Positions 22,270 through 34,879 of a DNA stretch of 64,000 nucleotides are shown here, piece after piece. The notes beneath the pieces are model-generated. The model was given only the letters and a program-made list of their open reading frames with translations, had not been told where the DNA came from and did no database searches. The DNA is from Ceriagrion tenellum (lineage: Eukaryota; Arthropoda; Insecta; Odonata; Coenagrionidae). The DNA lies in NCBI GenBank assembly GCA_963169105.1, contig OY720643.1, forward strand, positions 26,756,373-26,820,372, in the 5' to 3' direction. Numbering within the stretch: the first letter of the stretch is position 1; every line of letters starts with the position of its first letter. The position numbers and the translations under genes were made by a program.

Positions 22270-24840
22270 GTGATTTATGCCCCGGCAATAATTGCTCTCC
22301 AGCCGTTTTTAAAAGCTTTTATTGCGCACCGAATTTATAGCTAAGCGTAAATGGGAGACGAACAACTTAAAAATCGATTCCAGTGAAATACTCAGATCAT
22401 TTGATACAAGAAATTTCCCCCGAAATATCGCACTTAAAATATCATTTCAGAGTCCGATAGATTCCAATTCATAACGACTGGCGGAATCTTGCGACGATCA
22501 TGCTACAACTGGATTAAAAATAAAAATTCAGTTGTACTGAATTTATCGATACTTCCATGCATGATTGCTGTTACTAAGCTGAAAGTTGTTTTTGATGAAA
22601 GTTGTTTTGCATGGCCATTCATCGAGGGAGTCAAACCTTTGCCGCATCTTTGTGCCCACGAAACCTTCTGGAAACCAGTTAAAATTTCTGATCGTAGGTG
22701 TTTCAAATTTCGTGATATTTAGGTTAATTTTCTCCTCTAATATTGTTAGCCAGTATTTTTTTATAAGATAGGATAAGTGTAAACAAAATTAGTCAAAATT
22801 AGAGGATGAAACGGATTTTAGCCTTAGAGTTTTTTTAATATCATTCAATCCGAGAGCTTGTGGGATGTAGCCAGACGTTTAGATGGCAAAGGGAGGCTAA
22901 AAACTGATATTTATTAGCTAGCATTCCCCAAGTAAAATAACGAATGACTCGCTGAAAATATAGTAGAGGTGTATTTTTTTGGGCAATGCTATGCGCTAAT
23001 TCAACTTGGAACTGGATATTTAAATTTAGTTTACTTGCTTCGAAATATTTTTATCGGCCGAATATAAGATTGACCAATTATCTATTTCCAAAAGCAACAG
23101 CTCATCTTGCGTGCTGAAGGATTGGGTGAGTTTGCCTCCCCACGCAAATAATGAATCAGTGTCCTAGTTACTTCCGTGAGACTTGAGAACCTGAGCCAAC
23201 GAGGCCGCTTGAAATGTGAATCTTAAATATGAGTTAAACCATCCTGTATTCTAGGCCGGTGACAGCGGAAAAGATTCTACCAGATCTCGTATCTCATTAG
23301 TTAAATATGCAACGACCTAAAATGGGAAAATTGTCCGTTTACCCATAAATTATGGGGCGGATAAGTCGAGTGCGGTGTCATTTTGAAAAACTACTGCGGA
23401 GTGATCCGTTTCCGTTTTTCGTGCGTAAAACGTCTCCATTCCACTATAATTAAGTAACAGTAGTGGAATTTTTGTTTATGCAACACAATAAATGCCATGG
23501 AGATGGTTTCTATGCGTGTTTCTGTAATATCTGCTTACTTGAAGTTCAAAAGTGGCAGTAAAATAGCTCAACGTAGATTGAATATGGATTCTTGCTCGTG
23601 ATATTGGATTGTAATCAAAGATTATATTCTTCAACCTTAATCACATTAAGGTGGACAGATAGTCGGTTGTACGGTGATATTCGATGCTTCAACGAGAAGT
23701 CTTAATGCAAAGTTTCAGTGATTCTCTTTTTCCGGACCATTTTCTCGCAGCAAGGTATCACTTTTATCGTAGTCTTGGAACGCAAGTAGCAGACAACCTG
23801 TAATGAGAGACTTCCGTCTCTTACAACGGAAACGATGGTTTAAGGGGCTTATTTAAAGTATGAAACTACGCATTATTAGAGTGAAGATAAAGTTATAATC
23901 AAGTATCAATGAGGAATCGAATGATTTTGCATTTATATTGGGAATGAGGGTAATAGAAATCTTTCGTAGGAAATACTAGATGAGTGTAATGGACTTGGAA
24001 CCCATATGCTAGATATGTGTTGAGGGTGAACCAGATTTAGTAATTATTTGCATAGGAATTTAAAATTGTGGAAAGCGCATTATTTCTGAAGTATTTACTA
24101 AAATGCACAAATATGGCTAATAAGAATAGGCCATGGAGATATTAGCCACTGCTAAATTTATTTAACTGTTTAACTTCTTATCTGACAATTTTCTTTAACC
24201 TAAAAACCGCTAATAAAACCTAAAATATGAGATTCTAGGTTTTTGAATTTATAGAAATAAAGGGATCCTTGTTTCATATTCCTCATTATCAACTTAATTA
24301 AATTTCAGTCTCAGCTATCACTTTTAATTGCTTTAGTTTGTGTTAAAAAATTAGGTCATAGAATACCGAAAATAAATTAATCTATTCTAACCAAATATTG
24401 ATTTTCATCCAGTTTTCTTGCTTACGCTACACTTTTATAAAATTTTTCCTCTCCCCATTAGCGTCGTTTGACTGGCTATTGTTTATTTAGTTGGATATTA
24501 TCATAGTTTATAAAACTTTACAAGGTCACTCCTCATAATTACTGAGTAATTCTAATATTGGAATCACATCTTGTCAGAGGTTTTGACGTAATATCTTGGA
24601 CTAAACGGTGGGTTAATGATAAGAGCGATGTAATATCACCACCATTAATCATTTTAAAAATTTGTTAATTCTATTTTTTTATTAAATATTATTGTAATAA
24701 ATTTATTAATTTTACATTAACATTTGGAGCTATTCCTTGGCTGAAGTGTTTCTTTCATATTTTTCACCTATGCTGAGGTACTTAAATGTTCGACACAAAA
24801 TTCTTTTTGATGGTATGCCTCCCAAGAATTTTGGGAAGAC
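22270..24840. other. AT-rich stretch, no feature recognised
   Basis: About 2.5 kb without recognisable genes, repeats or folds. Confidence 0.5.
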
Positions 24841-24849
24841 TCGAAGATG

Positions 24850-25310
24850 CTCAAATCCTCCGCAAGCCCTGGGTCGCGCAATGAAACACGTATAATAACG
24901 GAATTCCGAAACCCTTCAGTATTTCGGTGCCCTCATTCGCGGATTGGCGTAAAACTCCCTCCCTCTCCTCTCAAATGCCCCCCCCCACCCACCCACCGCC
25001 ACCGTTGCGAGGATGATCCCCGCAGTAAATCCCGTCGGCCTCATTCGCTTGGCGCTTGGCACACGACCTTTGCTCCGAGCCCAGCATTGGTGCGGGGCAA
25101 TAATGACGACGGACGAGAGTGTGCTATGGAGGGGGGAGGGGCCGAAATCAGGCGCGCGGCTCATTCTCGTCCGACTTAATGGAATCTGCTTTTGCGCCAA
25201 ACGTGACGACTCGTCATTCGCACCTCTCTCCCTCTCCTCTCGCTTCCCGGACTAACATAGCGCTCTTGCGTTTTATTTCCTCTCCGAAACATCGCCTCTC
25301 TGCTTTCTCG
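24850..25310. other. GC/CpG-rich island
   Basis: CpG-dense segment with a C-run and (CCCA)n motif at about 24977-25000. Frames are open on both strands (up to 110 codons). No recognised domain. Confidence 0.42.
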
Positions 25311-25545
25311 ATTCAAGTTGCTACTTTACTTTCAGAACTTCAGTTGGTAAGATTTTTTACCATTGAATTATAGTTCGAAGAATTTATTTGTGGATTTTTA
25401 GGTTTTATTTGGGCGTTTTATCAGTGTTAGGGATTGTATTTATTAGATGTTCAAATCATTTAAAAAATTAATAAATGACACGGTATTCATTCCAGTGCAC
25501 GAATGCAAAAATCGAACCACTTGGCTTGAAATTCCCCTTGATCGT

Positions 25546-25665
25546 TAACATGGCGTAGTGGAATAATCATCTAACTCGCAAATTAAAGATCCTAGTTCAA
25601 ATCTCTGTCAAATCGTATGCGTTTTTCATGGCAAATTACTTAGTTTTATTGCATTGCACCTTGTG
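25546..25665 (+). mobile_element. tRNA-like SINE head, family S4
   Basis: TGGCGTAGTGGAATAATCA (A box, from 25551), an anticodon-region TCTAACTCGCAAATTAAAGA and a B box AGTTCAAATCT (25594-25604) have tRNA-like order and spacing. The acceptor ends do not pair and no tRNA 3' end is seen, so this is a SINE head rather than a tRNA gene. Confidence 0.55.
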
Positions 25666-25669
25666 GTTG

Positions 25670-27180
25670 TCGCGTTAAAAAATCCGGATAACATGCATTG
25701 GCTGATTATTAGTGACAATAAAGCTGGTGGAGTTATTTTTCAAGAATCATTTTTAAGAGGAGTTCAGCTTACGAAGAGAATACATAACTGAAATTCAGGG
25801 TGGATATTGAGGAAAAAATGTTTTAATTGCTGAGTATTGATGGAAACGATACATATGTTTACTCACCCATTGGAAAAAGATAAGTGTAGTTTGGAGAAGC
25901 ATGAGATATGATTTTGGATCTAAATGGAGAAATAAATATGTAGTGTCGTGCTAAAGAGAGAGAGTGTGTAAGGATAAAATTGGAAATAAGACTTAGTATC
26001 GGGGTCAACCTTGTAAGTTGGTTCTGCGCTACTAGAAGACGTGGCCTGTGTGAATGTGTCACTCATGGAGCCCAGAAAACCAAGTTAGCTTGGCTATGAA
26101 GTGTATAAGTACTTAGATGGGAATTTTAAGTCAGATAATAGCGGATAAAGTTAAACTGAACCTACCCTAATTGTAATAATTGAATTCAGCATGAAATCTA
26201 TATAAGCCATCCCATTAAAAATATTATAACTTTGGTTCGACTTGATTCAACGTCCATCACTATCTTACCCTTTAAATCTGCCAATTACAGACATTGTAAG
26301 AAGTAACATCCCATATCACTGTTAACAGCACATGGAAGAATATAAAGACAAACTCTTTGAATTCTAGCGAATCCTAGCTATGATGACTTTCGGTGATCGA
26401 GTAAGAACCGGCGCAGCTCTCTTGGCTGATCGTTACAACCATTTCCTCCAACTCAATTCAACCCAGATTTAGTCGGATATATGATAAAATGACGCACTCA
26501 CGTGAATTCAAAATGGTTCCTAAGGAAAAATCACGGGATTAATGGGTGTTCAATTAAAGGGAGCAGTAAGGATTCTCATTGACTTTAACATATTTTTGCA
26601 AAGCAATTACACCAATGCCGCATATCAACATTGCCAGCAGAGTAGGTGAAAGTGAGAACCACCTCGAGAACATGAATATTGGTAGCTTTTGATATCGAAG
26701 AGAGCAACGATACACCAAATTAAATAGATACTAATGCTGATATTTTGGTTTGATATGAAATATTTTTGCGTAACTATCAAATTACATAGGCAGGTGTGCA
26801 AAAACCATAAGTAAAAGTGGTTAACGCTCTTAATTACAAGAATAACCATGCAACAAAGAAGAAAAAATGCTCCGATTTCCGAACATGAAATGCCCGTCTT
26901 GTTTCAACCATACTCTCTTAACCTGATAATATGTATAATTAAAAAGCTTCAATGACATGATGCAAGTATGAAATCTAATCAATATAGGCAACGATCTCTT
27001 TTGAATAATCCTTATGCAAATAAAAATACGCACGATTGCCAGAGACTATATTTTTTAAGATAATGTGAATATGATATTTCATTCCTTATTGACACATCAT
27101 TCCAGATCCCATAATTTTTCATTTCTTCAGTTAATTCATCGATCTTTAAACACACATGGACGCACACTTATGTGCACATT
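25670..27180. other. AT-rich stretch, no gene recognised
   Basis: Contains a short (GA)n(GT)n patch at about 25955-25972. Nothing else recognised. Confidence 0.45.
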
Positions 27181-27189
27181 GACTGCGTA

Positions 27190-27665
27190 GCATAAGCAGC
27201 TCCCTATTCCGGTTAGGGTAATCTCGCCATATTCCCGAAGTGACAGAATGCAATGCAAAGAATAATATAGAGAATGTCGTAAGGAGGCGAGCAGAAAGAC
27301 GCGAAGAGGAGAGAAGGCATTCGGAAACGGACGATTTGGCGGGAAATGGAGTGGGGGAGTGAGGAGGAAAGATGAGAGGCAGAACGGGTGAGAGATCAGG
27401 ATAGATGGAAGTAAAGGAAGTGGATGAGGAGGAAATGGGAACGAGAGGAAAAGGACAAACCGCCTCCCGAACCCCGTCGACCGAGGAACGTCTTCAAGAG
27501 CCGGCGTCTTTCAGACTTCCCCGCCCTATTTCCCCTCTCTCTCGCCACGAAACCCCGAAAGGAAATGCGCGAACGTTAAATATCACGAAATTCACTCCGT
27601 CTCAACCCTACTGAAAGCAATGCGATCCGAAACATCCCCTGCGGCGCGTCGGGAAAATTTTTTAA
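27190..27665. other. purine-rich then GC/CpG-rich island
   Basis: 27280-27450 is purine-rich on the plus strand; 27450-27650 is CpG-rich. A 69-codon frame (27405-27614) has no recognised domain. Confidence 0.35.
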
Positions 27666-27669
27666 GTTT

Positions 27670-28985
27670 TTGGGGCGGCCATTGTGCTCGGTTATAAAAT
27701 GTAAAACCCCATTGGCACTTCTGTGGACGGTATTACGATCGACGTAACCTGAAGTGACGTCTGCATTGATGACAGCAGTTCATAGAAGAAGCGAGCACTG
27801 TATTACCTACGGTATTTCTTCACCAAGCCTTGTTTAGGTAAGGATTACGATCGAATTTACCTATTGTGACGAAAACAGACGGGGATGTTCAGTTTTTCGG
27901 CGTCTTATCATCAAGAATGAATAAATTACGGTTGAAGAGAAAATTAAGAGCCATTTTTAACCATGTTTATAAACGGATTACTCCTAACTGTTTGCTTAGG
28001 CTTGAGAAGCGGAATGACTGGTTGAATAAGCCGTTTAAAGTGATAACTATGAATTGTCAAGCAAAAAAATAAATCGGTGACGCAAAGAAATGACTGAAAA
28101 ACTGAGTAATGACTCAAAAAATTAGACGCACGTTGGAGGTAGCACTAAAACTTACATATGAAGCTTTTTACAACTTATTATACGAAGAAAGATTTAACAG
28201 ATACGTGGAACTGATGACCGCAAAACTCAGAATTAGCATCCATAGAACAAGAAGAAAACAAGAAGTGGTGAAATGACGAAGAGGTGGCAATTTTAGCCAG
28301 TTTTGGGAGTTATGAAGGAATTGATGAAGAATTTTTTTCTATTTAAACCCATTTAGAGGGATAAATTTCTTATAGAAATGGGATCGTCAACGGTTAACCG
28401 TGATATATTTGGTACAATCTTCTTCTACATTGTTAATACTAAGAAGGGCAAAAAACATACATATATTGCACAAAAGTTGCGACCAAATTTATTAAAAAAT
28501 GATTACGCATTTTAAAAATAAAACCTAATGTCACATTTTCATTTGAATCACCTTTATTGTCAACGAGGAAAACTGCGGTTATAGTGCACGCATGTTCATG
28601 GGCAGGATAATTTAACATGCTCCCTGGACATGATATATGTGATAAGAAATCCCATTCATATAACCTTGCGAATAATGGCAAAGACTAATTCTAATAAAGT
28701 TATCACATCTTCGTATGATTAATGCTTAACTTCCAAAATAGAACACCAGAGTTTCAAATTCCATAATAAACTAGCATTGAATTTGCATATTGCAGTATTT
28801 CTGTTTGCGTCCGAATAGTACAGAAAATTATATCCTTTGCAGATTTAAGATTTTATAAGAAAGGTGGAAGACTCATAAACAGTGATGTTAGGCATCCTAC
28901 GATGTCCATTTGCAACAAAGCCGTGGTCGTGGACAGCAAAATAGTACCTCTGCTTCATCATTCATATATTCTATGAATGATTTCC
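27670..28985. other. no feature recognised
   Basis: AT-rich, short frames only. A stretch at 28160-28275 reads as a basic peptide (HRTRRKQEVV), but no family could be assigned. Confidence 0.4.
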
Positions 28986-29009
28986 ACATCATTTCAACAA
29001 ATTCAGGCG

Positions 29010-29300
29010 AGATATCGTGGAAGTTCGTCATATTAAAACAGAAACAACAATTGCACTATTCCACAAGGTATTTTAATGCGTACGACAAGTTACAACTCAC
29101 AGAGCCATCATAACGTACAAGACTCGATCTTGTACCTTCTTGTACCTTTCAACTTACAGAGCCATAATAAGGTACAAGACAGTGTCTTGTACCTTATTAT
29201 GGCTCTGCGAGTTGAAACACGTTGTACGCATTAAAATAACTTTTGGAATAGTGCAATTGTTGTTTCTTTTTTAATATTTTTATGATTTCCATATCTTTTA
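29010..29300 (+). mobile_element. complex foldback L6 with internal duplication
   Basis: The outer arms 29030-29083 and 29224-29277 are reverse complements with about 3 mismatches, with weaker extension to about 29010 and 29300. Inside, a block of about 57 bp (CAACTCACAGAGCCATCATA...) is present as a direct repeat starting at 29092 and 29149, and again inverted at 29184-29213. The right end of the core reads GTTGAAACACGTTGTA, similar to the GAAA-CACGTG-TA of L1 but without a CUGANGA box. A, C-rich sequence to about 29335 resembles the tails of the L elements. No clean target duplication was found. Confidence 0.65.
29149..29213 (+). repeat. 65-nt near-perfect hairpin inside L6
   Basis: CAGAGCCATAATAAGGTACAAGAC pairs perfectly (24 bp) with the sequence after a 3-nt AGT loop, and the flanking CAACTTA/CGAGTTG extends the stem. 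It resembles a small-RNA precursor in shape, but its position inside a foldback element makes repeat origin more likely. Confidence 0.8.
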
Positions 29301-29429
29301 GCAAGAGATTTAAGCCAAAATTTCAAAACAATAACCTGTAAATCATACAACGGTAACATGCGAGTAAACTATTTTGCAAATCCTTGTAAGAAAGTTATGC
29401 GTAAGATAACAAAGAAACTGAGGAAAATG

Positions 29430-29705
29430 ATGGATTATGATTTCAGATTACGGTGGGACAGCAGAGTAGAGTGAGGGGAAGGAAACGTAAAGGACAGTGG
29501 AATGGATATTTCCTTTAGAATTGTGAGGGAAAAAACAGTTGGGGAAGAAAGGATGCGGTCGCCTAAGAGGAGGGAGTGGGAGGAGAAAAGAGGGGGCGTA
29601 GGAACCAAATGGAGAGCCGATGGAAATCCATAGAAATGCATTGTAAGCGGACTGGGAAATGATTCTAGAGAAAGGGAGACATAGGAATCCACGGAATGCC
29701 ATTTT
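29430..29705. repeat. purine-rich tract
   Basis: The plus strand is strongly A/G-rich (GAGGGAGTGGGAGGAGAAAAGAG-type runs), so minus-strand frames look long but encode low-complexity Ser/Leu/Phe/Pro sequences. See also 11290-11930, 31760-32200 and 61760-61980. Confidence 0.5.
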
Positions 29706-29823
29706 TTGCATGAAACGAGTAACACTTATCCATAATACGTTATGACAACGTAAAAATCACACATTGGAGGAAACCACACAGTTTCCAGTCATGCAATTTA
29801 CTAAAAAATTACATGGATAATAT

Positions 29824-30379
29824 TAGGGATGGACAGATCCAGGTTTTTTTTCGGATCTAAATCCGGATCCTTCATTTCGGATCCCGGATCACAGTTCTTA
29901 TTTTCGGATCCTTGGATGTATTCAAGGGTATATACAATTCACACATAATAATTGAATTTAAGCCTTGGAGACTTTATTGAAAATAAAAAACATGAAGTTT
30001 AAAAATGTTAAACTTGAATATAAAAATAAAGACAATGTCGATGCCACAATAATACTAATCCTTGATTGTTGTCACGTTTATGCAATGACTGTTGTCATAC
30101 CACATCTTGAGATTTGATTCTGGAGAATAATGAGATGGATAATAAAGGGTGAATTTGATTAACATTCAGCAAAAGCCGGTTGTCGAATGAAGTACATCAA
30201 CGGCATTCTATTTGTTCGGCAGAAAGCCGCCGATAGACGACGACAGCCGGCACTTCAATCGCTTAAAACTCTCTGATGCATATCTGATTTAATGTAGTAT
30301 TTGGATCCGATATCAGTATCTCATCCCATGCAAAGATCTGGAGATCTTTGGATCCGCAGAGCCGATCCGACCATCCCTA
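29824..30379. mobile_element. hAT-like MITE, 556 bp
   Basis: Flanked by a perfect 8-bp direct repeat GATAATAT (29816-29823 and 30380-30387), the target size used by hAT transposases. The ends are inverted repeats: TAGGGATGGACAGATCC on the left and TAGGGATGGTCGGATCG read inward on the right (14 of 17 matching). Clusters of GGATCC/GGATCT/CGGATC near both ends (29850-29920 and 30300-30370) are likely transposase-binding subterminal repeats. There is no ORF of meaningful size, so it depends on an autonomous hAT elsewhere. Confidence 0.88.
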
Positions 30380-30649
30380 GATAATATAATTAGCATAAAC
30401 TATATTAATAATGGGAATATATCTCTGCTAAAAACGATATTTAAATTCAAACCGCATTGATTTGGATATTACTTCTGAGACCAAGGTTTAGAATGACCAC
30501 TAAAAAAGCAGCAACCACAAAAAACCAAAGAATAATCCCCGTCATTACTTCAGCAAGACAGCGTTGACATGACTAATTTGTGTGATCATTTGTGTGATCT
30601 AGCTCCTAATTTAATCATCGGATGTGAGCCGTAGAACTTAAGAGCCATT

Positions 30650-30735
30650 GACTTTGTTTGATCAGCGTGATCACATCTGAAGCTATGAGTTCTGTGTTCG
30701 AGTTTGATTCATGATTAGACTTTAAACGCTTGCTA
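30650..30735 (+). repeat. possible tRNA-like SINE fragment
   Basis: GATCAGCGTGATCACATCTG followed by CTATGAGTTCTGTGTTCGAG has the order and spacing of A and B boxes (B box GTTCGAGTTTG, expected GGTTCGANNCC). The A box is poor and no copy is present in the window. Confidence 0.35.
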
Positions 30736-30739
30736 TCAA

Positions 30740-31250
30740 GCGCGTTTAGTGACGATTAAAAATATTGAGTTGTGAAAAAACATATTAAATAAATTACCTT
30801 ATACTATTTTGAACATAAATAGTAATTCTTCGGTCATAACTAGGTAAAAGTCGTCGATATTCATGATGAGATAATAACTACGTTCTGTTCTAAAAATCAT
30901 ATAACCGGCAGAATGCACTTTGTACAAGTTTTTCATCCATCATGAACACTAAATAATATCTGTAAGCGCTCAGCTGCTCAACCCAATATTGGATGGTACA
31001 ACATTTCATTTGAAATTTGTCAATGAAATTAAAATGGTACAAAAACGACATAAATACACAGAAAATAAGAACATAATAGGGAGATATAGATCATAGTAGT
31101 ACATCACGTTAAAACAGGTCATATTGCAGATTAAAAATTATTGAAATAAAGAAATATACATCAATTCAAATATGGTATACAATTGAATGCATTAAATTAG
31201 TGGAAAAGATTTAACATAAATGTAAAATATATAATCACAGCTGTCTATAT
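30740..31250. other. AT-rich stretch, no feature recognised
   Basis: No coding or repeat structure read here. Confidence 0.4.
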
Positions 31251-31254
31251 GTAT

Positions 31255-31307
31255 CGTTTTGGTCCTGCTAAGCCTATATAATAGGCTTGTCAGCAGGATC
31301 AAAATGT
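31255..31307. repeat. 53-nt hairpin
   Basis: CGTTTTGGTCCTGCTAAGCC pairs with the run ending GGCTTGTCAGCAGGATCAAAA across the AT-rich palindrome AAGCCTATATAATAGGCTT, with a 2-nt bulge. It lies just beyond the 3' side of the LINE remnant at 31370-31720 and could be that element's 3' UTR hairpin. Confidence 0.6.
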
Positions 31308-31364
31308 AAATACTAATCACAAAATTTAAAATTCACATTTAAAATCACAAAAATTAAACAGTGG

Positions 31365-31720
31365 ACATCATTTTATTTTTGTTCATTTTTGTGCAACCAA
31401 CCAATTTTTTATTTCTCATTGAGGGGGAATTTAATAATTTAAATCTCTTAGGAAGCTCATTAAAAATTATTGGCACAGCTATTTCGAAATTTCTCTTCCC
31501 ATGATTAGTGTGGTGTTTTTTAACCTCATATTTGATGTTGTCCCTTAGTGCTAATTCACTTTTTCTTATATACTGTATTTTATACACATTAATAATATAA
31601 TGTTAAACTATAACGACATATTTATACAGTTTATCCACTGGTAATATGCCCACTTTTTTACATATTTCATCTGAAAAATCATTGTCGTGTGGATAAATCT
31701 TAATATCACCACTACCCCAA
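31365..31720 (-). mobile_element. non-LTR retrotransposon C-terminal remnant
   Basis: The minus strand reads ICKKVGILPVDKLYKYVVIV (31603-31665), then after a frame break the conserved LINE C-terminus: YIRKSELALRDNIKYEVKKH (31510-31575), HTNHGKRNFEIAVPIIFNEL (31455-31510) and PKRFKLLNSPSMRNKKL. The pattern 'R......HT..G.R.F...GP..FN.LP..IK....S...FK' is the standard end of many LINE RT proteins. Here the 77-codon frame 31354-31587 runs to its own stop. The upstream RT domain is missing. Confidence 0.72.
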
Positions 31721-31759
31721 CTGTACCGAGATTCCATACTGCAAATGGAGTACAGAAAG

Positions 31760-32200
31760 GCCTCGGATATAAAGGGGCGGGAGGAGGGAAGATGGATTGA
31801 TAGCAAAATGGGGGAAGGCCGTTAGATGTTCGAAGTAAATACTAGTGCGGCAAAGAAAAGGGAGGAGATGGAATTAAAATAAGGAATTCCGAGGAATCGA
31901 ATGGACGGAGGGGGGAGGATTGATGGAGGACCAGGGGGGGAGAATAAATAACTGGGATCATTAAAGAGATTGAAAAAACGTACGGGGCGGACTCGAAGTG
32001 GGCGGAGGAAGATATTGGCTAATGTATTGGAAAGGGAAGGACGCCGCTCCGGCAAAGAGCACTGGAGCTGATAAGTTTAATAAAAAAGAGAGAAAAAGAA
32101 AACGGACTGAGTGAAACGCTAAAGAAATGATATAGGTTGCAAAGGAAATGATTACTTGAGACGATATCGGAGGAAATAAATTATTAAAATGGCAAAAGAG
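31760..32200. repeat. purine-rich tract
   Basis: About 440 bp of A/G-rich plus strand (AGGAGGGAAGATGG, ACGGAGGGGGGAGG). The words GGAATTCCGAGGAAT and AATGGA also occur, in reverse complement, in the pyrimidine tract near 11835. The minus-strand frames are low-complexity. Confidence 0.5.
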
Positions 32201-32384
32201 AATGTGACGTTTTTCCACCATAAGAGATATCTAAATATATCGACCCCTTTTCCTTTGATATTGATCCCTCCTTGGTGCTATTGGAAAAAATATAAGAGGG
32301 AGCAGAGGAGGAATTGAGTCAACAAAAATGAATATTCTGTTTCCTGGAGGAAGTGCAGAGAGGTCTTTCTACTGCTACATTTTG

Positions 32385-32693
32385 ACCTGGTTAACTGACA
32401 CGAGGTATCGATAACGATCTGTCTTTTATAATGTTGCTAGTAACTGATGGAAAAGATGGCAAAATTCTTAAAAAAGGAAGTTTATGCTTATTTCGAATAG
32501 AATTCCGTTTGTTAACGGTTATTTTTATACGTTACGTTTTACCTGGTTAACTGACATGAAATATCGATATCGATCTGTCTTTTATAATGTTACTAGTAAC
32601 TGATGGAAAAGATGGAATAATTCTTACAAATGGAACTTTATACTTTGTTCGAATAGAATTCCGTTTTTTAACGGTTATTTTTACACGCAATAT
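32385..32693 (+). repeat. tandem duplication, unit about 156 bp
   Basis: Copies start at 32385 and 32541 with ACCTGGTTAACTGACA and share CGATCTGTCTTTTATAATGT, AGTAACTGATGGAAAAGATG and CGAATAGAATTCCGTTT. Divergence is modest (roughly one difference per ten bases). Confidence 0.9.
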
Positions 32694-32699
32694 AAAATT

Positions 32700-34460
32700 A
32701 TAGGAAATAAGCGTCTTACAGAAAATGTAGATAGATATACACCCTAATGTTTGAAGGGTACTTACATATAGAGTATTTAAATTCAAACATGCATGCATAT
32801 TCGATACGCTTTTCCCTAATGGAGTATCAATTCCCAAAATATAAAATGAGATTTACTCTCTGCGTTAGGCCACCAATACAGAAATAACTTTAATAATGTA
32901 GTCTACACTTGTCCTTCGTACCTCCTTTGCTTCAATCACATTAATGCCTTACTTCATATACCCTTTACTTTTTAATATCTAAGACTATATCCTTTCCATT
33001 TTCAGTTTTTTCCATCACAAACACATATTTTTCTTCTATTCTCTCACAATATTCACTTCTCTATCATAAATCTCCTTCATTGTTCAATTCTCATTCATTC
33101 CTCATCAAGGGCAAACAAACGAATCAAGTGCCTACCACTTGTCCATTACAGGCGAATTCATTGTACATTATCTTATGGCACACTCATTCATCAATACAAC
33201 AGCTTTTTCATCAAAAGCATCTCACATATATGATTGTTTCTCAATGAGGTTAGAAGAATGTAAGAGGAATGTAATACATAGCTTGAGTTGATATACTGGT
33301 CTTGATGACGCTACTGTTACAATAGCAATATTCTAGCTTCTATTCAGCAAAATAGCAAGTTTCAAATAGCAAGCTTCTATTCAGCATAAATACATGCACT
33401 ACAGACATTATTACAGAAATTACATTTTCATGATTTTTGCCCACAACACTTTATATTAAAAATGCATTACCAATAATATACAACATCTGTTATATCAAAG
33501 CCCACAAAATTGTAAGAGTAACTACGTAAAAGCAAGAACCTGCCCTGAATACGATAAGCTGATGGTCTGATTATGCAACACTAACATCTTATTCCGCCTC
33601 AGTAAATTACATATCCTTAAGTTTAACTACTTATTGCATAAAGTACCACAGCAGTAGTATGTTTAAGCCACCGAAGTTTAGAGCGTTGACTACTGACACT
33701 GACCTACGCAAATAAAAGGATAATCTGATAACTAACAGACTGCCGCATTGTCAACACGCAAAAATGGTAAAAACTTTTTCCAGAATATTGAATTACGACA
33801 AGAACGCAACCAAAAATAAAAACTTCAGTGAAGATAAAATGGATACAAAGAGCTGAATTGTTATATTGAGATGGGTTTTTAGGAAAATAAATGTATTCAT
33901 TGTCAGTGATAGTCAGTAGCAGCTCTGTGGTAGAAATGAATTGAGCTCATTATTAAAAGAATTTCATTGCAATAATAATCCATGAATGTTTCAAAATATA
34001 TGGCCAAATTTAATAATGATTCACGTATGACGCCTTGTCATGTTAGCAAGACCGATCGCTGGCTAATGAGAATCTAGCTAAGACCAGGACAGTTTGGTCA
34101 TATTATGGATTATTATATTTGGTCAGTTATGAAGGGCAAGCAATAATGTCATTCTTTACAGTGTCAAGCTTAGAATATGGAGCTTGACGCAAATAAATGA
34201 ACATGTAGAATTAATAGTATTAATTTAATACCATTATCACGTTAGAACACTTGGAGTATCACAATCAATAAACTATCTGACATCGAAATACAAACGTGAC
34301 ACCGTTAATAATATCAAATTATAAGTTTCCTACAGTTATTTGAAGCTCAAAAACACTTCGCTTCCGATTACACGTTTGTAATATTGCATAAGAAAATGTC
34401 AACTTTACCATCCCTTTAAGTGCTTTTAAGAAATTGAAATTTTTAATTACAATATACTCC
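32700..34460. other. AT-rich stretch; short local repeat
   Basis: Contains AGCTTCTATTCAGCA-like direct repeats near 33336 and 33365. No gene or element recognised. Confidence 0.4.
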
Positions 34461-34879
34461 AAAGGGCATGATGATAGACAAAGTTCCCGTCATTGACCAT
34501 TTGTAAATGCGCCACTGGCTCCTTTACGAGAAAATATGCGATTCTACTCTGCTATATTTCATTACCAGTAGCTTCAGTAAAATATAAAAGGATAAAATTG
34601 ATTTCAGCATCGAGTATAATATACTCAGGCATAGTTTCCCATTGAAAATTGAGGAATAATTAAAAGTTTATCCCACTGTCCGTAAAATATGAAATATGAC
34701 AACTTCTAAAATTAGTTTTTTACATTCAAGTACCTTTCCTTAATAACCATTCACCCCAAATGTGATTAGAAGGTTGAAGAATAAGTCCATTGCAGCCCAT
34801 TTTTCATTGAGATAAGAAACCGAAGGTTATCGACATACCATTATTTACCGATGTATACTCAAAATAAAATACATTAATT

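Noticed and set aside
25546..25620. Functional tRNA gene
   Set aside because: A and B boxes are present, but the acceptor and anticodon stems do not pair properly; better read as a SINE head.
29149..29213. microRNA precursor
   Set aside because: The stem is too perfect, the loop is only 3 nt and it lies inside a larger inverted-repeat element.
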